Origin: Petrosia ficiformis
Taxonomy: Eukaryota; Porifera; Demospongiae; Haplosclerida; Petrosiidae
Reading direction: 5' to 3'
Length of the DNA stretch: 64,000 bases
Assembly (NCBI GenBank): GCA_947044365.1
Contig: OX345636.1
Coordinates: 24,585,466 to 24,649,465 of the forward strand
Position 1 is the first letter of the stretch; the number at the start of each line of letters is the position of its first letter. This document shows, piece by piece, positions 57,372 through 64,000 of the stretch. The notes below the pieces were generated by a model that was given only the letters and a program-made list of their open reading frames with translations, had not been told where the DNA came from and did no database searches. The position numbers were made by a program, and so were the translations under genes.

Positions 57372-60333
57372 ATGGGTAAAAGAAAGTTCAGATTGTATAA
57401 CCGCAAGGGTAGAATGTCAAGTAAATTTAATTCTAAATCTCTACTTGTGAGTTTTCCTAAAACAGTTTATCTTCTGTCTCCATTCCAATCATTGTTTATC
57501 TTGAGAGAAAGATTGCAATCAACAGATTCATTACCTAAAGGTTATTCATGCACATTATTACCCTTTTACATTATTATTAATTATATTAACAGATTGGTTA
57601 GACATTGATGATGACATCTCTTGTGCAATAACATTTCGAAAACTTTACAATCCCGAACATAACATCTTCCTGTCACTCAGAATCCATCATAATGGTTCGT
57701 GGAAACTCACAATAGATAAAACCATTCTTGACACAATCAGGTGTACCTTACTGAGGGATTTACCTAAACAGATAAATTGTGTATCAGATGTTGTAGCGAT
57801 CTTTAAAGTTATTGACAGTTCTCACCTTTGTTATGGCAACCTAGAACCTAAATTTTGTAGTTTGCAAATAAAATCAGGTTAGTAGTTGTACTCTATACTC
57901 CATGACTATTGTAATTTCAACATATTGTGCTGATATTCTCAGATGCTTATGTATTGGACACCAGTACACTACCAGATAGTAACTACTGTACAGTACGTCA
58001 CAAAAATTGTGAAATACTCCTGAAATGTGCAGTGAATAGATGCCAGCAATGTTCTAATTATCGTAAAACATTACAAAAGTTTCTTGGTCGAACAAAAGAA
58101 AAAACTGATGATCAGATGACTCCAGCTAGTCATGTAAACTACAGGTATACTTTAATGTATCCTTCAATTCAACTACTATACAGTATGTAAATTACACACA
58201 GGTATTTACTACCATCTCAATTAAAGGAAAGACTGCATAATATGCATGATTCCCTTTGTGCAATGAAAGTCAAGGTTGGTCGTTTGCAAAAACTTAATCA
58301 ATCTATTCTTGACAGTGCAGTTCAACTTAATGAGGTAGACCACAAAGATCTGGTTGATTTGATGACACAGTGCAGTAAACAGGTAAACGAGACCTATTCA
58401 GAGGACTCTTTTCAAAAAATATTTTGGGATCAGCAAAAAAAAGCAGCATCTTATTCGAACTCTAAGGCCATGAGATGGCACCCACTAATAATTAAATGGT
58501 GCCTGTATTTGCAACATTTCTCTGGTAGTGCATATGAAACTTTGAAAACATCAGGAATTTTGAAATTGCCATCACAACGCACTCTCCGAGACTATACACA
58601 TTACATTAAATCAAGTTGTGGTTTTTCAAGTGAGGTCGATAATGATTTATTACGAGCTGCTGACTACCATAGTCTTGAGGAATGGCAAAAGTATGTAGGC
58701 TTGATAATAGATGAGATTCACATAAAGGAAGATTTGGTGTATGACAAGCACACTGGAGTTTTGATTGGCTTCACAGCTCTTGGAGATATTAATGATCAGT
58801 AAATAAAAATTTACTGAATTGAGCTAGCATTTACATAATTGTTTTAATATAACATAGTTTGAAAGATCATTAGATGAATCTAAAGTTGAAAAGTCTCTGC
58901 CATTAGCAAATACAATCTATGTGTTTATGATAAGAGGTCTTTTCACATCTTTCCAGTATCCTTTTGTGCAACTTGCTTGTAAAGACATGACTGGTTAGTT
59001 ATTTATCATGGTTACAATAATTGTTATAATCTAAGAACATAATTATACTTCATAAGGTGACTTACTCTTTCAACCATTTTGGGAAGCAGTGTTTAGACTG
59101 GAGAGATGTGGCTTTAAAGTTTTATCTGCTACCTTTGATGGAGCATCAATTAATCGTAGACTTATAAGGATACATGATTTAAAATCAAAGGAAATTATTC
59201 ATAAGGTCATCAACCCTTATTCTTTTGAGAATAGATATCTCTACTTCTTTTCTGATGCACCTCATCTATTGAAGACTACAAGAAACTGTTGGTTTAATAA
59301 CTCAAACCACTTATGGGTGAGAATATATATACGCAGATGCATTGTATAACTTGGTATTATAAATTCACACATGCAGTGTAGAGGAAAGAATATATTGTGG
59401 AGTCACATCTCATCACTATACTATCGAAACAGTGGAGCCAAGCGTGAAACTCCAGGATTGTCATTAGTCCCAAAACTAAAATATGAACACATATTTTTGA
59501 CTAGTTTCTCGAAGATGAGAGTTGACCTTGCAGCTCAGGTGCATGAAATACAATAATTATAAAAATCATTGTAGCATCACACATGTATGACTATCATATA
59601 GGTTCTAAGTGAGTCTGTTAGCAAAGCAATCCAATTAACAGGAGGTCCTGATGCCAAGGAGACTGCAGTATTTTGTGAAATGTTCGACAAGTTTTTCGAT
59701 TGCTTAAATGTACGTAATTATGAAAGTGCAAAGCTCCAAAGAAAAGTATTTAGATCTCCATATCGCTCTTCATCTGATTTTAGGCTTAAAGTATGGAATA
59801 TTGAATGATTTATTAAACCAAGATATATAATAATACATGTACAATAATAGTGGTTGGAAGATACCTTTTTAAAATATCTACATGAATGGGAGAAGTCAGT
59901 GAATGAAAGAGAAGGTTATACTCCAGATGAAAGAAAAAGGATGCTACTTAGTCAAGAGACAAGAACTGGCATAATAATAACAGGTACATGTATATATTAT
60001 AGAAAAGCTACCCTTAATATATAATTATGATTAATCACAGTAAAATCATTCCTGGAACTAGTGAAATACATTTTCACAATACCAGGAGTAAAAAGTTTTC
60101 TTAGTGAAAGACTGCTACAAGATCCTCTTGAAAGCTTTTTTGGCTGCCAAAGACAACGATGTGGAACACATCAAAACCCGAATGTAAAGGAATTCTGCAA
60201 GGGAACCCAGGCACTCAGAGTTATAAATTCATTTTGCAAGGATCCTGTTAAAGGAAACTGCAGAGGGAATACATCAAAAAGAAAACTAGATATGTCAAAA
60301 GAAAGTCAACCTCTACCAAAGAGAAGAAAATAG
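57372..60333 (+). CDS. P/THAP9-like transposase, ten exons, one splice-donor lesion
   Basis: Exons 57372-57540, 57593-57877, 57943-58144, 58202-58799, 58858-58993, 59057-59316, 59377-59538, 59602-59790, 59851-59983 and 60041-60333 sum to 2427 nt in one consistent frame (808 aa). Domains: N-terminal region with a Cys motif (CAVNRCQQCSNYRKTL), coiled-coil (MKVKVGRLQKLNQ), MRWHPLIIKWCLYLQ, LPSQRTLRDY, RNase H-like core with LIIDEIHIKED (first Asp) and SATFDGASINRRL (second Asp), FSDAPHLLKTTRNCW, the SKMRVDLAAQV insertion region, and LLQDPLESFFGCQRQRCGTH with the Glu. A basic tail ends PLPKRRK. The exon 4 donor reads CAGTAAAT where CAG-GTAAAT is needed: one G is lost, the only lesion seen. I could not identify a THAP finger upstream of 57372; an earlier exon may exist. 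Confidence 0.85.
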
Positions 60334-60584
60334 CCATACATATATATATCATTGACTCACCAAATTGAGGATTGGACTAAAATTGATACTTTTAAGTACT
60401 GTGACCAATAAATTACAACTACATGTACTAGTCATGTTAACTACAGGTATGATCATCATTACAATCATGCATGTACATGTCACTATGCTATAATTCAGGA
60501 AATAAGTGATTTCAATTATAATTGTCAATAAATAATCATTTTATTTTAATCATCATGTTATAGATACTAATTATAATTATTATT

Positions 60585-61480
60585 TCATGCAATATCTTTT
60601 CGGAGTGCCTTGGCTCTTTGAAGACCTTTTTTTGTCTGTTGCTTATAAAGCTCTATGAAACCACTTGCATATGAAAATCCTCTAATTGTTATCCAAAGCT
60701 CTATAATTGAATTTAAGAGGGAGTTATCATCCACTTCTAAACATCTCCAAGCGGCTATGACATCATCATTTTCTAAAATCCATGTTATTAACGAAGATTT
60801 TGTGATGTTTTGATGTTCATTGTTAACTTTTTGCTGAACAATCTTTTCCATTGCTACAAAAAGTTTATAGGTGGATTCTTTGATGTGAACTAGGCCTCCT
60901 CTGTCAATGGTAACGACCCAATCATTTGATTCATTTCCCTCTTGTACATAGCTGGAAATAAGGATATTTGTTTCTTAATTTTGCACAAACGTAGCCCCCA
61001 GCATAACGTATTGCATTCTTTTCCTCATAAGTCAGCTGATCTGGATGCTTATGGGTAAATGATGAACTCTTAACTCTATATTGATCACCTACCAATATCT
61101 TGAATACCTCATCTGTGATATATTGGTACAATATTGGACTGCTAAGTGAGCAACCAATGGAGGCTTTAATAAATTTACACCAGGTGTCTCTGAAATTGTC
61201 AGATATGCGAATGTGGTAATATCTTCCCCACATTTTTTCTCGACTTTTAGTAGTGGTGTCCTGTTGAAGTGAAGTTGATAGGTCGCTTACAAGACTGGTT
61301 GCAAAGACAGACAGACTCTCTTTATTATCTGACCTTGAGCACCATTTGAGTAACAATTCGGCAGTATGGCATGATTCAATGGCAATTGGAGTCAGAATTT
61401 TGGCAAAACCTTTGTCTGAAATGGCTGCTTGCAGGGCTTGCAAAAAAATATCAACATTTTCACACGCTATAATAATTTAA
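60585..61480 (-). pseudogene. second gene of the P-like element, conserved but unrecognised family
   Basis: After an acceptor-like ATTATTATAG (about 61471) the minus strand reads ENVDIFLQALQAAISDKGFA, TPIAIESCHTAELLLKWC, MWGRYYHIRISDNFRDTW, SSPILYQYITDEVFKILVGD and EEKNAIRYAGGYVCAKLRNK. A one-base slip near 60950 leads to SYVQEGNESNDWVVTIDRGG, LVHIKESTYKLFVAMEKIVQ, ENDDVIAAWRCLEV and LWITIRGFSYASGFIELYKQ, ending RKDIA. This looks like a conserved family I have met in invertebrate genomes without a name. Only about 110 bp separate its first exon from the TIR end, so its true 5' end is missing or supplied from outside. Convergent with the transposase; 252 bp apart. Confidence 0.65.
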
Positions 61481-61556
61481 ATCACAGTAATAATTTTAAA
61501 AAATGAAGTAATAAATAAGATAGGGTGGGGCAACGGAGTGTACAGAAATGCGTGGG

Positions 61557-61594
61557 CGTTTCCAATCCCTTATACATAGTCTATATAATCTATG
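61557..61594 (-). repeat. right 38-bp TIR of the P-like element
   Basis: Pairs with 56678-56715. Confidence 0.9.
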
Positions 61595-61650
61595 GTTTAA
61601 TAATGTACCCACATGTTTCATGAAAATGCACACACACACTCCTCACATTT

Positions 61651-61685
61651 CTCCCTCCCTCCCTCCCTCCCTCCCTCCCTCCCTC
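61651..61685. repeat. (CTCC)n microsatellite
   Basis: About eight units of CTCC, then CTCTTTCACTCTGTCACTCT. Confidence 0.95.
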
Positions 61686-61753
61686 TTTCACTCTGTCACT
61701 CTGTCTTTCACATACACAAACTCATTCACTCACTCTTTTCTCTGCTTGGCCAG

Positions 61754-63104
61754 GTTTGTTATCATGGAAAAAAGGAGGAGGTTTGTGCAACTGCCTTTGG
61801 CAGTTTGTATGGGGTGACCCAAGCCCGTGTACGACGTTTAGCCACTGAGTCAACCATGTCAACCTGTGCTCCCTTAGACAAAAGGGGAAAACATTCTAAT
61901 CGGCCGAGAAAAATACCTGATATTGTTTGTCAACAAATTGACAGACACGTAAGGTCATTTCCAGCCATGAAAAGTCATTACTCACGAAAGAAGGTTAGCT
62001 GTCGCCGCAGCTTAGTGTCACTAAAATGTATGAGCTTTATGTGCAGGAATTTGAGTTGGATAATGACAAGCCACTAGTGTCCTATGAATACTATCTACAG
62101 TATTTCAATGAAAATTTCAACATTTCATTTGGCTATCCGAAAACAGACACTTACTCTATGTGTGACCAGTTAGAAGTGCAACTCGATGCAGCTAGTGATG
62201 CTATTAAAGTTTCTGTGAGACAGCAAAAGGAAGATCACTTGCGTAAAGCAGAGACCTTCTACAGTAACCTTAGGACCGATACCAGGCTGGCAAAGGGGAA
62301 TGTGCATATTGCCACACTAACATTTGATTTTCAGCAGAACTTACCTTTGCCGAGCATACCGGTTGGTGAAGTTTTTTTTTATGCATTAGCTGTGGCTATA
62401 CGTATTTGGCATCCATGACTGTGGTAAGAATGATGCGAGTATGTATTGCAGGCCAGAGACCATCTCTAGAAGAGGAAGTGACGAAGTGATATCTTGCCTT
62501 AATCATTTCATCAGTAATCTTCCTTCTGAAGTGACCACTCTCAATCTTTACTCTGATGGCTGTGGGGGACAAAATAAAAATTTTACCCTTGTTAGAATAG
62601 GGAAATTTCAGCATATTTGCCATCACTTTCCTGTAAGAGGCCACTCCTTTCTCCCAAATGACCGAGATTTTGGGGTTACCGAAAAGAAGAACAATGAGAG
62701 AGTGTACTCACCAGAGGGGTGTCATTCAGTGATAAGTTCAGCAAGAACAAAAAAACCTTTCACTGTTGTTCCTGTTACACAAGAAATGATTCATGATCAT
62801 TCCACGCACTTCACTCGTTTCCTGAAGAAAACTGTCAAAGCCGGCACAAAGTCATTGAACATTCAGAAAGCTATATTGTTGGACTACTCCAGCCAGCATG
62901 CTTACCAAGTTTGGGTAAAATATGGTGAGCCTGATGAGGAATGGAGCAAGTTTAAACTTGAAAAACGTCGTATGATAGTGACAACATTGCCAACTGGTCA
63001 AAAGCACTCTGGCCAAAGCAAATAAAAGTGAATGACATACGAAAACTAGTGGACAAGTATGTGCCATCGCAGTATGTATCGTATTACAATTCTATGAAGA
63101 GATA
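61754..63104 (+). pseudogene. divergent DUF7869-type transposon protein
   Basis: After an acceptor (CTTGGCCAG) the text reads CYHGKKEEVCATAFGSLYG, VTQARVRRLATES, RHVRSFPAMKSHYSRKK, a slip near 62000, LSPQLSVTKMYELYVQEFEL, YLQYFNENFNISFGYPKTDT (Cys follows), LTFDFQQNLPLPSIP, a slip in an eight-T run near 62375 followed by TAG, VFGIHDCGKNDASMYC, LNLYSDGCGGQNKNFT (equivalent of HADNCCGQNKN), ICHHFPVRGHSFLPNDRDFG and finally RKLVDKYVPSQYVSYYNS. It is the same fold signature as the 13252-16034 gene but another lineage, without a zinc knuckle. Its relative is the scrap at 8783. Termini were not identified. Confidence 0.7.
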
Positions 63105-63288
63105 AGTTCAGAGACCGAAGAGGGTGAAGGAGATTAACAGTACTGTTACTTCTTTATTTAAAGATCATTATTGCATTTTGTCATCCACCAATACATGTAG
63201 ATGCATACCTCAAGTTTGAGAGTTTTGTTTAAAATGTATGTAAACCGCAGACTATGACATGATTTAACTTGACATAGAACCTAATTAA

Positions 63289-63651
63289 CTCTATATAATG
63301 CACACTGTTTGACTTGTGCTGTTATTCTCCCATGATACTCAATTGTGGTTTCAGTGACCCCGCCCACACGCTCTGGTGGGTTCCTGAAGCATTTCCTTTG
63401 GTGTAAAACCTGAAATCGTGGGTGTAGCTGGTACCAACATGCAGTGGAGTCATTTTGTTTGCCACAGTTCCAGGGAGAGCACTGCATTTGATTTAATCCT
63501 ACGAAGTGCTTGGTAAGCAAGTAGTACTCCATGTCGGAAAAGGAGCCAAGTTTGGGGTAGACAAAGTGAACGGTAGCCAAAATATATGCAGTAGAGTCGC
63601 CAGTGTTGGAAATGGGAAGAACTTTGAAAAACAAGCTCAGTCCTCTAAGAG
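63289..63651. mobile_element. TTAA MITE, third copy, inverted
   Basis: TTAA at 63285-63288 and 63652-63655. The right end reads inward TCTTAGAGGACTGAGC and then the family-specific CTTCCCATTTCCAACACTGG and TTTTCCGACATGGAGTACTA. The left terminus has diverged. Confidence 0.65.
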
Positions 63652-63736
63652 TTAAAATTATAGCTATACAGTTATCAGTTTGTAAAAACAACAGTATTTT
63701 CCAAGGAGATTTTCTCTAAATTTATTATAATTATAG

Positions 63737-63999
63737 TTAACCCTTTCCCGACTGTAGGCGTTTTCGTTATTAACCCAAATTTAATTAAGAAATTTGTGTG
63801 GGCAGAGCGCTTAATATCTATATAACATTTTCAGCACTATAACTCTCATATTTTATAAGACTCAACATTCTCATTTACTTTGTGGAAAGAAGAGTCTTTA
63901 ACAAACTCAGTGATGGAAAATTTATACTTTGCTATCAGCAGGAGAGAGAAAGGCGAACGTTTGTATGTATAGTACTCGACGGGCAACGCCCACTTTTGT
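63737..63999. repeat. piggyBac-type left terminus running off the window
   Basis: TTAA then CCCTTTCCCGACTGTAGG, comparable to CCCTTTAGCGACGAA at 23593. The window ends with GGGCAACGCCCACTTTTG, a dispersed word also found near 3364 and 45064. No gene is seen. Confidence 0.4.
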
Positions 64000-64000
64000 A

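Larger units (their letters stand above)
56678..61594 (+). mobile_element. P-superfamily transposon, 4,917 bp, complete ends, two genes
   Basis: CATAGATTATATAGACTACG then TATAAGGGATTGGAAACG at the left is mirrored at the right with one mismatch in 38 bp. Weaker similarity (CACTCCGTGTCCCC / CACTCCGTTGCCCC) continues inward. The 7-mer GTTTAAT flanks both ends (56671-56677, 61595-61601). The insertion lies in a gag frame. It contains a ten-exon transposase (+) and a convergent second gene (-). Confidence 0.9.

Noticed and set aside
57099..57406. Overlapping ORFs on both strands upstream of the P-like transposase
   Set aside because: Neither resembles a THAP finger or any family, and the frames overlap; probably chance or part of an unseen leader exon.
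61548..61817. ORF spanning the CTCC microsatellite
   Set aside because: Its Pro/Ser/Leu runs come from the simple repeat; only the part after 61754 in another frame is homologous to anything.
1..64000. Bacterial-type features: operons, CRISPR arrays, riboswitches, phage genes
   Set aside because: Spliced genes, microsatellites and metazoan transposons throughout; no regularly spaced direct repeats with unique spacers.

Overview
The window looks like a piece of an AT-rich, intron-containing animal genome. An early-branching metazoan such as a sponge is plausible. That is an inference from the very short introns (about 45-70 bp) inside transposase genes, the mix of piggyBac, P/THAP9-like, hAT, MULE, CACTA, pogo and Penelope elements, and a BEN-domain gene. 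Nothing bacterial is visible: no operons, Shine-Dalgarno sites or CRISPR. I found no convincing host housekeeping gene, rRNA or tRNA. Almost everything recognisable is a mobile element or its debris, much of it nested.

Layout. 1-2,760: broken pogo-like and piggyBac transposases, then a small TIR element in AT microsatellite. 3,053-7,656: a full-length Mutator-like element (MULE) with about 250-280 bp TIRs, an imperfect 9-bp target duplication and a five-exon transposase broken only by one TAG. 7,900-10,600: a minus-strand hAT transposase split by a DUF7869-type fragment that itself carries a 396-bp TTAA element. 11,118-11,675: a hAT-type MITE with a perfect 8-bp duplication. 12,600-17,330: a Ty3/gypsy pol (minus) cut cleanly by a 3,840-bp DNA transposon (12,931-16,770) with 40-bp perfect TIRs, a TA duplication and an eight-exon gene ending in a zinc knuckle. 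17,900-22,000: integrase-core fragment, hAT MITE, GIY-YIG remnant, P-like N-terminal fragment. 22,650-23,590: BEN-domain ORF. 23,593-26,608: complete piggyBac flanked by TTAA. 26,650-28,180: second piggyBac and a DUF7869 tail. 28,880-32,680: CACTA (EnSpm) remnant with subterminal CATGAAAATT arrays. 33,480-35,580: LINE endonuclease and pogo DDE fragments. 38,900-40,610: degenerate DUF7869 copy. 43,317-44,165: Tc1/IS630-like remnant. 46,450-47,250: Penelope-like 3' end with a hammerhead-like core. 47,506-48,294: foldback element. 49,740-52,160: two piggyBac copies. 52,600-54,890: P-like fragments. 55,250-56,677: gypsy debris, LTR, primer-binding site and gag. 56,678-61,594: a 4.9-kb P-superfamily element with 38-bp TIRs, a 7-bp duplication, a ten-exon transposase and a convergent second gene. 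61,750-63,110: a divergent DUF7869-type coding region.

How it works together. The autonomous-type elements (MULE, DUF7869 element, piggyBac, P-like) each carry lesions, so none should work unchanged, but their termini are mostly intact and could be mobilised in trans. The small TIR elements share termini or coding scraps with the larger families. The two best candidates for something not well described are the DUF7869 transposon at 12,931-16,770 and the two-gene P-like element at 56,678-61,594.
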